In this document: positions 44,011-53,371 of the stretch, in pieces | Numbering within the stretch: position 1 is the first letter of the stretch | Layout: every line of letters begins with the position of its first letter | NCBI GenBank assembly: GCA_020638175.1 | Contig: JACKJA010000002.1 | Span: forward strand, 558,001-622,000 | Origin: Rhodospirillales bacterium | GTDB taxonomy: Bacteria; Pseudomonadota; Alphaproteobacteria; Micavibrionales; Micavibrionaceae | Direction: 5' to 3' | DNA length: 64,000 bases | Translations under genes and position numbers: made by a program | The notes under the pieces: model-generated | Databases searched by the model: none | What the model saw: only the letters and a program-made list of their open reading frames with translations | What the model was told of the DNA's origin: nothing

Positions 44011-45366
44011 CTACAGCTCTTCCTCTTGCAGATAATCAGGGATTTCCACGTTCCATCCTAAATGTTCTTCGATCTTAAATTTGAATGAACTGGTGGCTTC
44101 CGGTTCGCCATGGGTCAGGAATACTTTGCGCGGTCTTTTCTTAAATGCACGTAGCCAGTCTATGATTTCGGCATAATCAGCATGGGCCGATAAACTGGCA
44201 AGGTTATGGATTTCCGCCCGAACCGGGTGCAAGTGGCCATGTATCTTGATTTCTTTTTCACCGTGGACAAGCCGCGCCCCGCGTGTGCCGGCTGCCTGAT
44301 AACCGGCGAATAAAATCGTGTTGCGCTCATCGCCGATATAATGCGCTATATGATGCAAAACGCGGCCGCCGGTTGCCATGCCGCTGGCCGAGATGATGAT
44401 TGCCGGAACCGCACCGTTATCCAGCGCTTTTGATTGCTCGACCGATTGTGTGTAGGTTGCGGTCCGGCAAACTTCGCCGACTTTTTTAGCATCAAGCCGA
44501 TGTTCGTCAACATGGTCTTGCCACTGTTTTGTTGCATCTATGGCCATTGGGCTGTCGAGATAAACAGGAACATATGGGATTTTTTTTGTCCTGATAAGCT
44601 CATGGAGGTAGTACAGAATAAGCTGGGCACGTCCGACTGCAAACGACGGAATAACAACTATGCCGCCACGCTTGAAAGTACGGTTAATAATATCAGCCAT
44701 TCTTTCCATCGGGTTGGTTTCTTCATGGAGCCGGTCGCCATAGGTAGATTCCAGTATGAGATAATCAGCATACTGGATCTGTGCCGGTGCTTTCATGATC
44801 GGATCATTCGGACGGCCCAGATCGCCGGAAAAGACAATAGACGTCTGGCCATCGCTAATCTTAACGCAGGCCGCCCCGAGAATATGTCCGGCCCGGCTAA
44901 GAGAAAAAGTCAAAAAATCGCTCAGATGGCACTCTTGTCCGAACCTGACAGCTTTAAAGTGTCCCAGTGCGGCGAAGGCATCTTTTTCGGTGTAAAGCGG
45001 CAAGGCGGGTTTGTGCTTGCTGTACTCATGGCGGTTGGAACGCTCGGCGTCGCTTTCCTGTATCCGGCCACAATCCGGTAACAATATGCGGCACAGATCA
45101 AGCGTTGCTTCGGAGCAGTAGATAGAGCCTTTGAAGCCGTTTTTGACAAACAGCGGTAGATAACCACTATGGTCGATATGGGCGTGGGTCAGAATAACGG
45201 CATCGACGGAGGCCGGGTCGATCGGCAGCCTGTCCCAGTTGCGCAGACGTAATTCCTTAAGCCCCTGAAACAGACCACAATCAACGAGTATACGTCTTCC
45301 TTCATCTTCCAGCAGGTATTTGGAACCTGTTACCGTTCCCGTCGCACCCATGAACGTCAGTTTCAT
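44011..45366 (-). CDS. Beta-CASP metallo-beta-lactamase-fold exonuclease-like protein
   Basis: The 451-residue protein has the metal motif THAHIDHSG (H-x-H-x-D-H, around residue 60), GHILGAACV, SGDLGR, and the beta-CASP insert with SFAVGRAQ and ASGMATGGR. The late KIHGHLHPVRAEIHNLASLS and FLTHGEPEA carry the last His ligands. This is the RNA-specificity (CPSF73/Ysh1-type) branch and probably an RNase. ATG 45366 is used; a TTG lies just before it. The gene stands alone, converging with argH. Confidence 0.88.
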   Translation of the reverse strand: MKLTFMGATGTVTGSKYLLEDEGRRILVDCGLFQGLKELRLRNWDRLPIDPASVDAVILTHAHIDHSGYLPLFVKNGFKGSIYCSEATLDLCRILLPDCGRIQESDAERSNRHEYSKHKPALPLYTEKDAFAALGHFKAVRFGQECHLSDFLTFSLSRAGHILGAACVKISDGQTSIVFSGDLGRPNDPIMKAPAQIQYADYLILESTYGDRLHEETNPMERMADIINRTFKRGGIVVIPSFAVGRAQLILYYLHELIRTKKIPYVPVYLDSPMAIDATKQWQDHVDEHRLDAKKVGEVCRTATYTQSVEQSKALDNGAVPAIIISASGMATGGRVLHHIAHYIGDERNTILFAGYQAAGTRGARLVHGEKEIKIHGHLHPVRAEIHNLASLSAHADYAEIIDWLRAFKKRPRKVFLTHGEPEATSSFKFKIEEHLGWNVEIPDYLQEEEL

Positions 45367-45877
45367 CAATATCTCGCTTTCCGTCAGCTTGTTTAAACAA
45401 CACTGTCGTAGCCGATCCCTGGTTTCTGTTTCGGACAGGCCTTTTTATGCTGTTCGTTTGGTGGCAGAAGCACACCAGTTCTTCATACGGAATATCTATA
45501 CACCCTTGCTACGGGTATCAAAAGAAGAAGAATAAAACGGCCCCCCTCTGCACAAAAGACCATGAGGCGCATTACAAATTGTGCTCACTGTGAAAAATGT
45601 CATCTTCTACGCCGTGGCCACCCCCGGAATGATCGCCTTTTTGGGCACGGGCTGAATCAAGGCAAAGGAGGGGGCGCAAACGGGCATCTGATTACGTAAG
45701 AAAGAATCCAGAGAGTTTTTTGTACCCGGTCAACCTGAACTACCAGTTTTTCTGGACCCGCAGGCTGGAAATTTATGTAATTTGTGATTTTGTAAGAATA
45801 ACTACTATCCGTTTCGGCACCTTGCTCCATTAAAGAGCCGTAACTCTGGAAAAAGCCGGGAATGATCAGAAGGGTGG
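45367..45877. other. Gene-free stretch of about 500 bp
   Basis: No supported gene is seen. On the minus strand around 45612-45692 a short frame ends MPVCAPSFALIQPVPKKAII, which looks like a C-terminal scrap of a lost gene, but this is weak. The stretch also must hold the promoter of the beta-CASP gene near 45370-45430. Confidence 0.35.
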
Positions 45878-46189
45878 CTAATTCAGGATGGTGCTTGGAG
45901 GAGTGTCCTTGTCTCCTACGATGGAAAGAAATTTTTCCAGTTGTCGAGGTGACATGCTCGTCGCCTTGAAAAGAATTTCAAATAGCTGAAGCGTGCGATT
46001 ATCAAGGATAAGGCGTTCAGCAGGCAATTTTTTATCTTCGAGCCATGAATTTGTTTCGTGCAAAGCATTTTTCAAAATATCGGAAAGCTCGGTTAGTCCT
46101 GACTTCTCAGTCTCCTTATATAAGTAAAACAAAGAGGCCATAATACTTCTGATTTCTTTTGTGTTTTCGATTTGGTGAGCGATAGTCAT
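45878..46189 (-). CDS. Hypothetical protein downstream of luxI
   Basis: The 103-residue soluble helical protein begins MTIAHQIENTKEIRSIMASL and contains LFEILFKATSMSPRQLEKFL. AGGT precedes ATG 46189, which is preferred over the long upstream extension to 46288 that overlaps luxI. No family is recognised. It is the last gene of the xre-luxR-luxI unit and may be a quorum-sensing accessory. Confidence 0.55.
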   Translation of the reverse strand: MTIAHQIENTKEIRSIMASLFYLYKETEKSGLTELSDILKNALHETNSWLEDKKLPAERLILDNRTLQLFEILFKATSMSPRQLEKFLSIVGDKDTPPSTILN

Positions 46190-46205
46190 TTTTTTTACCT
46201 GTGTG

Positions 46206-46859
46206 TTAAGCCACTTTTGTGATTTTTTCGATTTCATCGCTGTAATCGCTATAATTAAGTACAGGGTGATGGATGCCTGTTTTTTCACGAACCTTGAAAA
46301 GGTTTTCTTCGGAAACCCTTACCCCGCCCGCACGAACGGCATGACCGTAATCTTCTTCGAGCCGGATTTCAGGTCCCATGAAATCAATGTCCCAACCGGC
46401 CTTGGTGAAAATGTTCCGCCAGTAGATCGGGTACATAAGACCAATATAACGTTCAATTCCCTGATCCAGCCCGAACTCCAGATAGGCCAGAACGAGTTCT
46501 TGTATGATCCGTCTTCTCATTTGTGGAGAAAGGCTCTCATCAACACAAAAACGGCTTCCTTCCCATATTTTTACGTCATTGGGTAACTCTTCCGTGACAA
46601 GGTGAGAAAAGACTTCCTGCAACATATAAGGGCGGTCTGTCGGATAAAGCCGCGATACGCCCCGTGCGACATTATTTTCATCGCGCCAGACGAGATAAGT
46701 GGTGGCGGGGTTGTCATAGGAATCGTATTCCATGTCTTTTACAACCGGAACATCCCAGCCTTGTCGTTTAATAATGCTCTGATAACGAAGTTTATGTTGC
46801 GAAGCTAATGGATTGCCTTTGAACATATGGGCATTTTCAATTGAGACACAATCAATCAT
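46206..46859 (-). CDS. Acyl-homoserine-lactone synthase (LuxI family)
   Basis: The 217-residue protein has the LuxI invariants: Arg25 (LRYQ), Trp35 with a nearby acidic pair (GWDVP, EYDSYD), Arg70 (GVSRLYPT), and IWEGSRFCVD with Glu100 and Arg103. It makes an acyl-HSL signal from SAM and an acyl carrier. ATG 46859 gives the standard N-terminus; the frame extends to 46889. The luxR-type gene is 71 bases upstream on the same strand. Signal chain length cannot be read from the sequence. Confidence 0.92.
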   Translation of the reverse strand: MIDCVSIENAHMFKGNPLASQHKLRYQSIIKRQGWDVPVVKDMEYDSYDNPATTYLVWRDENNVARGVSRLYPTDRPYMLQEVFSHLVTEELPNDVKIWEGSRFCVDESLSPQMRRRIIQELVLAYLEFGLDQGIERYIGLMYPIYWRNIFTKAGWDIDFMGPEIRLEEDYGHAVRAGGVRVSEENLFKVREKTGIHHPVLNYSDYSDEIEKITKVA

Positions 46860-46927
46860 GCTTTTTCTCCCCGTGCTTTGTCGTTTCACCAGGGTTTAGA
46901 AAAGCGAAAAAAGGGGAGATCAGGTAG

Positions 46928-46943
46928 CTATCAAGTCTGATAG
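46928..46943. promoter_or_regulatory. Candidate lux-box-like palindrome
   Basis: A perfect six-bp inverted repeat (CTATCA-AGTC-TGATAG) lies 68 bases before the luxI start and overlaps the luxR stop codon. Size and symmetry resemble LuxR-type operators; it could also be a weak terminator. Confidence 0.4.
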
Positions 46944-47683
46944 GGGGCCGCGATAATACTCGGTGAAATAAGGCCCAGATGTAAGGCCTTTACGACAGCA
47001 AAAGTACGCTCATTGGCTTGTAGTTTTTGATAGATATTGTTCAAATGAAAACGAACCGTGGGAATGGAGATACCAATAATTTCAGAAATGACAGGATCGC
47101 TTTTGCCTTCAGAAACCCACAACAGGATTTCTCTTTCCCTCGGCGTCAGGCGAACATTGCTGACGGACGTTTCTACGGTGAGGAAATCGGAATAAATCAT
47201 ATGAAACTGGGATGAAATAGCCCTCAGCTTGCAAAGTGTGTTCTGGTCAATATCAATCCCTCCGGTGCTGCTGGCAAGTCCGACGCCGGCAATTTCGCTA
47301 TGGGCGCCATAAAGAGGGATGCCAACGCCATTTTTTAGACCGGCCTCTTCGGCTTCATTCATGACTTTCTGTTCAAGCGCCGTTAGTTCACTTGTTTTAG
47401 TCAACCCCTCCCAGGAAAAAGGACGGGAAGATTTAAAAGCCTGTTTGGGAACAGGATCTTCTGTGTCATAGCCTTTTTCTGCGTAGTATTTCATCCAATC
47501 ATCAGGATAATTATAGGCAATACCGTGCCCGGCCTTTTTTTGAAGAGAAAAATGGTCTGTTAAAAGGCTGTAGACAACCCGGTCAAACCCCATTTCAGAT
47601 AGGGTTTGGGAAAACAGATGAAAGGCTTCTTCTGCATTTGATGCTTTATTGCTTTTTTCAATAAACTCTTCAATTGAGGTCAT
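46931..47683 (-). CDS. LuxR-family quorum-sensing regulator
   Basis: The 250-residue protein has an N-terminal autoinducer-binding domain (about 10-165, with the W-x-x-x-Y-x-x-x-x-Y pattern in DDWMKYYAEKGYDTEDPV) and a C-terminal HTH (LTPREREILLWVSEGKSDPV, then IGISIPTVRFHLNNIYQKL). It should bind the acyl-HSL made by the adjacent LuxI protein and act on the cluster and on other targets. Confidence 0.92.
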   Translation of the reverse strand: MTSIEEFIEKSNKASNAEEAFHLFSQTLSEMGFDRVVYSLLTDHFSLQKKAGHGIAYNYPDDWMKYYAEKGYDTEDPVPKQAFKSSRPFSWEGLTKTSELTALEQKVMNEAEEAGLKNGVGIPLYGAHSEIAGVGLASSTGGIDIDQNTLCKLRAISSQFHMIYSDFLTVETSVSNVRLTPREREILLWVSEGKSDPVISEIIGISIPTVRFHLNNIYQKLQANERTFAVVKALHLGLISPSIIAAPYQT

Positions 47684-47730
47684 GACTGCAAGCTATACCC
47701 TCCTCAAAAGACGTTCCCGGTCGGTTTTGT

Positions 47731-48129
47731 TTATTCTGTGTCCTGTATTTTTAGGAATAAGCGTATAAATTGTTGCACAGATTTCTTTCTATCATCGTCC
47801 GGTAATTGACCATAAAGACGAACAAGTTCCACAATATTTTTATCCAGCAATATGTCGGATAACGTATCCTCTTCCTTCTGACCACTTTCTTCGGGAAAAA
47901 AATCTGTGACGTTAGCATCCAGGATTTTAGCAATATGGAACAGGGAGGCAGCGCTGATTCTGTTTTTGCCATTTTCGTATTTTTGAATTTGCTGGAACGA
48001 AAGTCCCATATATTCAGCGAGATCTGACTGCGATATCCCTTTAAAAGAGCGCAGGGTTTTTAGTTTTTGCCCCATATAGCGATCAAGATCGGTCGTGGAG
48101 CGTTTCGATATCAATGAAAAATTTGTCAT
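47731..48129 (-). CDS. XRE-family transcriptional regulator
   Basis: The 132-residue protein has a helix-turn-helix at about residues 20-75 (LKTLRSFKGISQSDLAEYMG, LSFQQIQKYENGKNRISAAS). An acidic linker and a short C-terminal helical domain follow. This is a familiar small alphaproteobacterial XRE type. It precedes luxR by 48 bases on the same strand, so it is probably part of the quorum-sensing unit. Confidence 0.8.
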   Translation of the reverse strand: MTNFSLISKRSTTDLDRYMGQKLKTLRSFKGISQSDLAEYMGLSFQQIQKYENGKNRISAASLFHIAKILDANVTDFFPEESGQKEEDTLSDILLDKNIVELVRLYGQLPDDDRKKSVQQFIRLFLKIQDTE

Positions 48130-48237
48130 AGCTTGTGTATATCTTCTAATTTTTTATAACGTAAAGTTTGACGGGTTACTCATTCTTTGGCTATTAGCCA
48201 TGAACTAACATTAACACCTAGAACGTGTGTTGTAAAA

Positions 48238-48414
48238 ATGAAAAAACCAAAGATAACGACAATATCTTGCTCTTTATTGAACAAGAGCCAGTCTATTTTT
48301 CCCCATAAAAATGCCAATGATAATTCGGAAAACAAAAAAGCAGATAAAGGCGGGGCTGTGCAAACAGATGACGACAGCGATTTTGTTCCCGGAGGACTGC
48401 TGACTTTCTACTGA
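48238..48414 (+). CDS. Possible 58-residue peptide
   Basis: A short frame begins MKKPKITTISCSLLNKSQSI and ends with an Asp-rich tail and FVPGGLLTFY. No ribosome-binding site is clear and no family is recognised. It lies divergently from the xre gene and ahead of the metalloprotease. It may be chance. Confidence 0.25.
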   Translation: MKKPKITTISCSLLNKSQSIFPHKNANDNSENKKADKGGAVQTDDDSDFVPGGLLTFY

Positions 48415-48548
48415 TTTTCCAATCCATTCTTCCTTTATAAAGAGGTCTAAATTTTATATTGGCGCTCAACGTCTTACCGCTTATAATTGGTGAAAGGTCT
48501 TAAAGAAGGGTTCCCTTCTTCTTCAACCAGCGCAGTAAGGATTCAGAC

Positions 48549-51320
48549 GTGGAGAGCTTTTCACAAAAGGGCGGCATGAAGCCGGTCAGTGACGCCAGCG
48601 GTATGTTTACACCAGCCGTTGTTTTGTCGCACAAAGAAAAAGATATCTATCATTTTGATGATGATGACATTCTGTACGGCGACGGTACAAGCACGTCCCC
48701 GGCCGCGGGAATTGAAAATGCTTTGCTGCACATCAGACAAGACGGGGCTTCCCATGTACCCGTAACAACAGGCAAGAAAAGCAATGCTGGTGATACCAGA
48801 AACACCGTGACACAAATCGAAGAAACAATAATTAACGATGCGCCCCTTTATGCGCCGGGCGGGGCGGCTACGCCCGCGCAGTTCGCTGATTATCTGGTCA
48901 ACGGCTTTTGGGCGGATGCCGGGTCGATTGCGCGATCATGGGCGCAGCATAACGTAACGTACTCGATCTCCAACGAATTTACGGCGGCCCAGAAGGCCGG
49001 GCTCCGCGATGCCTTTAGCATGTGGCAGGAGATCGCCGATATTACATTTTCGGAAGTCGCCAGCGGCGGGGATATGGATATTGTGGAAGGAGACGATGGC
49101 CGCGCCTATTCGTCTTCGTCCGTCTTTGTCGGCGGCGATATTGCGTCTAACATGATTTCCATTGATACGAATGTGTTCGGCTGGGGGGATCTGAACACGA
49201 TCGGTCTGTACGGCCTGCAAACGGCGCTGCATGAAATCGGACATTCATTGGGTCTGGGGCACTCCGGTAATTACAACGGCAGCGCAACCTATAACAACGA
49301 TGCGATCTGGACGAACGACACGCGCCAGTTCACGATCATGTCCTATTTCTCGGCCAGCTTTACCGGCGCGAACCACATGGGGCAATACGGTTCGACGCCG
49401 CAACTGATTGATATGCTGGCCATCCAGAACATCTATGGTACGAACTATGCCACGCGCAGCGGCAACACGATTTATGGCTTTAACAGCAATGCCGGGCGCG
49501 CCCAGTATGATTTTTCGATCACGACCCAGCCCATCGTTGCTATCTGGGATGGCGGCGGGACGGACACGCTGGATTTGTCAGGGTACGGTATGGCCCAGAC
49601 GATTACGCTTGTTTCCGGCGATTTCAGCAATGTCGGCGGCCTGACAAATAACCTTGTGATTGCCTACGGCGCAACGATCGAAAACGCGACGGGCGGGGCG
49701 GGCAGCGATACGATTTACGGCAACGATTCCGACAATATCCTGCTGGGGAACAACGGCAATGACGTCGTATTCGGCACGATCGGTAATGATACGCTGGATG
49801 GCGGCGGCGGGACGGATACCGCGAACTATAACTATTCGGTCAGCGCCTTTGCCTTTAACTTCATAAACAGCGTCACTGTTTCCTTTCACCACATCGTCCA
49901 GAATTTTACAGATGTTCTTTCTAATTTCGAGAACTTCATTTTCTCGGACGGCTCCTATACGTTTGCCCAGCTCTTGGCGAATTTTGGTTCTCTTGATACG
50001 GCCCCAGTTCTCACATCCGGTGATTTGACTTTGGCCAGAGGAGAGGTCACGCTGGCCTCGAGTGTCGTTACCGCCACGGATGCCGACGGGGACACGCTGA
50101 CCTATGAGGTCTGGGATGGCGATACGAAAAGCGTGTCGGGATATTTCGAACTGAACGGCAGCAAACTGGCCGCCGGCAGGGGGCATACCCTGACGCAGGC
50201 TGAATTTGATGCCCTGAACATCGTAGGCGGCAGCGCCGATAGCACCGACAAGCTGTGGGTTCGGGTTTCCGATGACAGCACCACAACGGCCTGGCAGAGA
50301 TTTATCCTGACGACCAGCGGTAGCCTCGCTGGCGGCGGCGGCGGTGGAGGAGGCGGCGGTAATGCGGCACCGACCGTGACAGCCAGCGGCCTGACTCTGG
50401 CCAAAGGAGAGATTGCGCTGGCCTCGAGCGTCATTACCGCGGCGGATGCTGATGGCGATACACTGAGCTACGAAGTATGGGACGGCGAGAACAAATACGT
50501 ATCGGGGTATTTTGAGCTGAATGGCGCCAAACTGGCGGCCAGCCAGAGCCATATTTTAACGCAGGCTGAATTTGACGCCCTGCACATCATGGGCGGCAGC
50601 GCCGACGGCACCGACAAGCTGTGGGTCCGGGTTTCCGATGGTACGCACACGGCAACATGGCAAACCTTTATCCTGACGACCAGCGGCAGTATCGCCGAAA
50701 CGGGCGGCAATGGCGGCGGTGTTAATACGGCGCCGACCGTGACGGCCAGTGATTTTAGCCTGGGCAAAGAAACGGCAATACTGGCCTCGAGCGTCATTAT
50801 CGCAGCGGATGCCGATGGCGATGCACTGACCTACGAGGTCTGGGATAGCGGAACGAATAATGTGTCGGGGTATTTCGAGCTGAACGGCGTCAGATTGTCT
50901 GCCGGCGGGAGCCATATCTTGACGCAGGCCGAATTTGATGTCCTGAACATCGTGGGCGGCAGCGCGGAAGGCACCGATAAATTATGGGCCAAGGTATCCG
51001 ACGGGACGTACGCATCGGCGTGGCAGAGTTTCATCATGACAACGACACTGCCTGCCGGCGCGGCGACGCAGGAAACGGTAATACAGGATGGTGGAAGCGC
51101 GGCGATGGCATTGGATATCTCCGACCTGATTGATTTCGGCAGCGCCGAGCAGGATGCGCTGGATCAATTGTGTTCCGATGAACATACATGGGAAAATATG
51201 AGCAATGCTGGCACGCAAAATACGGCAATCGCAGTTGAAACCGTGACCGGCGGTGCCGAGCAGGGGACGGCGCTGGTTGATCTGCTGGATGTTCATAATC
51301 AGGGAGACCAGATTCTGTAA
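48549..51320 (+). CDS. Serralysin-like secreted metalloprotease with tandem cadherin-like repeats
   Basis: The 923-residue protein has an M10 protease domain with zinc motif HEIGHSLGLGH (228-238) and a Met-turn at TIMSY (Met264). An RTX calcium-binding block follows (about 393-436; GGAGSDTIYGNDSDNILLGN). Three tandem repeats of about 115 residues follow from about residue 484 (TLASSVVTATDADGDTLTYE in unit 1). There is no signal peptide, and RTX proteins use type I secretion; no type I transporter genes are adjacent. Start GTG 48549 has AAGGA upstream; ATG 48576 is possible. The second repeat is preceded by a poly-Gly linker. Confidence 0.85.
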   Translation: MESFSQKGGMKPVSDASGMFTPAVVLSHKEKDIYHFDDDDILYGDGTSTSPAAGIENALLHIRQDGASHVPVTTGKKSNAGDTRNTVTQIEETIINDAPLYAPGGAATPAQFADYLVNGFWADAGSIARSWAQHNVTYSISNEFTAAQKAGLRDAFSMWQEIADITFSEVASGGDMDIVEGDDGRAYSSSSVFVGGDIASNMISIDTNVFGWGDLNTIGLYGLQTALHEIGHSLGLGHSGNYNGSATYNNDAIWTNDTRQFTIMSYFSASFTGANHMGQYGSTPQLIDMLAIQNIYGTNYATRSGNTIYGFNSNAGRAQYDFSITTQPIVAIWDGGGTDTLDLSGYGMAQTITLVSGDFSNVGGLTNNLVIAYGATIENATGGAGSDTIYGNDSDNILLGNNGNDVVFGTIGNDTLDGGGGTDTANYNYSVSAFAFNFINSVTVSFHHIVQNFTDVLSNFENFIFSDGSYTFAQLLANFGSLDTAPVLTSGDLTLARGEVTLASSVVTATDADGDTLTYEVWDGDTKSVSGYFELNGSKLAAGRGHTLTQAEFDALNIVGGSADSTDKLWVRVSDDSTTTAWQRFILTTSGSLAGGGGGGGGGGNAAPTVTASGLTLAKGEIALASSVITAADADGDTLSYEVWDGENKYVSGYFELNGAKLAASQSHILTQAEFDALHIMGGSADGTDKLWVRVSDGTHTATWQTFILTTSGSIAETGGNGGGVNTAPTVTASDFSLGKETAILASSVIIAADADGDALTYEVWDSGTNNVSGYFELNGVRLSAGGSHILTQAEFDVLNIVGGSAEGTDKLWAKVSDGTYASAWQSFIMTTTLPAGAATQETVIQDGGSAAMALDISDLIDFGSAEQDALDQLCSDEHTWENMSNAGTQNTAIAVETVTGGAEQGTALVDLLDVHNQGDQIL
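50000..51045 (+). repeat. Three in-frame tandem repeats of about 363 bp
   Basis: The units start near 50000, 50363 and 50726 and share blocks such as CTGGCCTCGAG, GATGCCGA(C/T)GG and CTGACGCAGGC. They encode the C-terminal repeats of the metalloprotease. The high similarity means recombination could change the copy number. Confidence 0.75.
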
Positions 51321-51425
51321 CGGATTGACATCAGAACCAAACACATCGCCGGCCGGAGCAAAAAGCCGGACATAGAGATTAACTTTAGGCTGGTGGCGTC
51401 CCCCCGGATCATATATAAAAGCCTT

Positions 51426-52655
51426 ATGGGCATTATCTCTCTGACCAGTATCCTTGTTACCTTTTGCGCGGTATTTTCCTATATCAATTACCGCTACATC
51501 AAGTTGCCGACGACGATTGGCATCATGGTGATGGCTCTGACCATGTCGACGGTCTTGCTGCTATTGCCGCTTGTCGGGGTTGATGTCTTGCCGTTGGTGC
51601 GCAGTATTTTCGGCGAAATAGATTTTTCGAAAACCCTGCTTGATGGCATGCTGAGTTTTCTGCTGTTTGCCGGAGCCCTGCATGTTAACTGGAAGACCCT
51701 GCACGCCCAGAAATACATCGTTTCGATCCTCGCTTTTTTCGGCACTGTATTTTCGACCGTGTTAGTGGGGCTGGTGTGCTGGTACCTGTTTCCCTTGCTC
51801 GGTTTCAATATCTCGTTTCTCCATGCCCTGCTGTTCGGGGCTTTGATCTCGCCGACCGATCCGATCGCGGTTATGGCCATCTTGAAAAAAGCGGGCGTGC
51901 CGCAAACGCTTGAGATCAAGGTGGTCGGTGAATCACTGTTTAACGATGGCGTCGCGGTTGTTTTGTTTCTGGCCATTCTTGGTGTTGTGACCCAGGGACA
52001 TGCCAGCCCGTCTCACGTTGCCCTGCTGTTTGTCGAGGAGGCGCTCGGCGGCGCGGTTCTGGGCGCGGTTCTGGGCTATATCACATTTTTGATGCTGCGC
52101 AGTGTCGATAATTATCAGGTCGAGATTTTCCTGACTCTGGCGCTGGTGATGGGGGGCTATCAGCTTGCCCATGCGCTTCATGCATCCGGTCCGATCGCCA
52201 TGGTTGTTTCCGGGCTGATTGTCGGGAATATCGGCCGGGCGCATGCGATGTCTGATATGACCAAGCAGAACCTCGACAATTTCTGGGAACTGATAGATGA
52301 GTTTCTGAATGCGATTTTGTTTATGCTGATCGGGTTCGAACTGGTGATGATCCCCTTTAACCAGACGGCGTTTTATGCGGGGCTGATTATGATTCCGGGG
52401 CTGCTCTTGATCCGGACCTTGTCGGTTAGTTTCCCGGTCGGCATTCTCAGCCGCTACCGGACTTTCAGCGCGGGCGTAATCCCGATCCTTGTATGGGGCG
52501 GCCTGCGGGGCGGCCTTTCTGTTGCGATGGTTTTGTCGCTGCCGACCGGCGAGCTGCGTGATTTCCTGTTGCTGGTCACTTATTGCATCGTGCTGTTTTC
52601 GATCCTGGTCCAGGGATTGACCATTGGGCGCTTAAGCCGCCGCTACCACGGCTAG
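51426..52655 (+). CDS. Na+/H+ antiporter (CPA1, NhaP type)
   Basis: The ~409-residue membrane protein has about 12 membrane segments. The family markers LFGALISPTDPIAVMAILKK (around residue 138-157) and VVGESLFNDGVAVVLF are present, with the conserved Asp in NDG and the later WGGLRGGLSVAM. It exchanges Na+ or K+ for protons. Start ATG 51426 is preferred; GTG 51393 in the same frame is possible, as neither has a strong ribosome-binding site. Confidence 0.88.
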   Translation: MGIISLTSILVTFCAVFSYINYRYIKLPTTIGIMVMALTMSTVLLLLPLVGVDVLPLVRSIFGEIDFSKTLLDGMLSFLLFAGALHVNWKTLHAQKYIVSILAFFGTVFSTVLVGLVCWYLFPLLGFNISFLHALLFGALISPTDPIAVMAILKKAGVPQTLEIKVVGESLFNDGVAVVLFLAILGVVTQGHASPSHVALLFVEEALGGAVLGAVLGYITFLMLRSVDNYQVEIFLTLALVMGGYQLAHALHASGPIAMVVSGLIVGNIGRAHAMSDMTKQNLDNFWELIDEFLNAILFMLIGFELVMIPFNQTAFYAGLIMIPGLLLIRTLSVSFPVGILSRYRTFSAGVIPILVWGGLRGGLSVAMVLSLPTGELRDFLLLVTYCIVLFSILVQGLTIGRLSRRYHG

Positions 52656-52668
52656 AGCACATACGATT

Positions 52669-53016
52669 TTAATCGGATACTTTTTTCACGAATTCGGATT
52701 TGAGGCCCATCGGGCCAATGCCGGGAACTTTGCAATCGATATCATGGTCGCCGCCGACCAGCCGGATATTTTTAACTTTGGTTCCGACTTTCACAACGGC
52801 TGACGATCCCTTTACTTTCAGGTCTTTGATGACGGTAACGGTATCGCCGTCTTGCAGTTCCGTGCCGTTGGCATCCCGAATGACGACGTTTCCGCTTTCT
52901 TCGCCGGATGTACCGCTTTCCGACCATTCATGACCGCATTCGGGACAATTGTATAAGCCTCTGTCTTCATAAGCATAAGCAGAGTTACATTGGGGACAGG
53001 GGGGGATAGTGCTCAT
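52669..53016 (-). CDS. PhnA-like zinc-ribbon protein
   Basis: The 115-residue protein has an N-terminal zinc ribbon (PCPQCNSAYAYEDRGLYNCP then ECGHEW) and the PhnA domain (VIRDANGTELQDGDTVTVIK, DLKVKGSSAVVKVGTKVKNI). The family is named after the phn region, but its role in phosphonate use is unproven. It converges with the antiporter gene. Confidence 0.9.
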   Translation of the reverse strand: MSTIPPCPQCNSAYAYEDRGLYNCPECGHEWSESGTSGEESGNVVIRDANGTELQDGDTVTVIKDLKVKGSSAVVKVGTKVKNIRLVGGDHDIDCKVPGIGPMGLKSEFVKKVSD

Positions 53017-53371
53017 CTTTTCCGTACTTTCCGTTTTTTTCAGCGCGGGGGCCAGTCTACACCATTTATTTGCCGTTATTCAAAGCAAGAATTTATGCCC
53101 TAGTTTCCCGCTGTCCGGGAGCATGGTGCAAAAACAAATCAGGGACAGCGGAATTGATTTCGCCATTCGTCGTACTATCTTTCCCGTCAGATTGGACTAT
53201 AAATTTTTTTTAAATCCTTTGTGATTCAAGGCATTATTCTTCTATATGCGGGGCCGGACGTCTATTTTTTTAAAGCGCATAAGGAATTTGTCTTTCTCCA
53301 TCCGGGACGGAGCGTTATGGTTTGAAAGAAAAAGAAGCGATTACCGCAGCCCGTAGAAAGAAAGCTGTATC
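53017..53371. other. Gene-free stretch of about 350 bp
   Basis: No gene, tRNA or clear hairpin is seen. It should hold the phnA promoter on the left and the promoter of the collapsed exporter operon on the right. Confidence 0.4.

Noticed and set aside
45562..45702. Plus-strand 46-codon frame with several Cys (NCAHCEKCHLL)
   Set aside because: No ribosome-binding site and low-complexity Gly/His residues follow; the opposite strand looks slightly more like a gene scrap, so neither is called.
50330..50360. Poly-Gly tract in the protease gene as a possible frameshift or slippage site
   Set aside because: It is made of GGC/GGT/GGA codons and keeps the frame; it reads as a plain linker.
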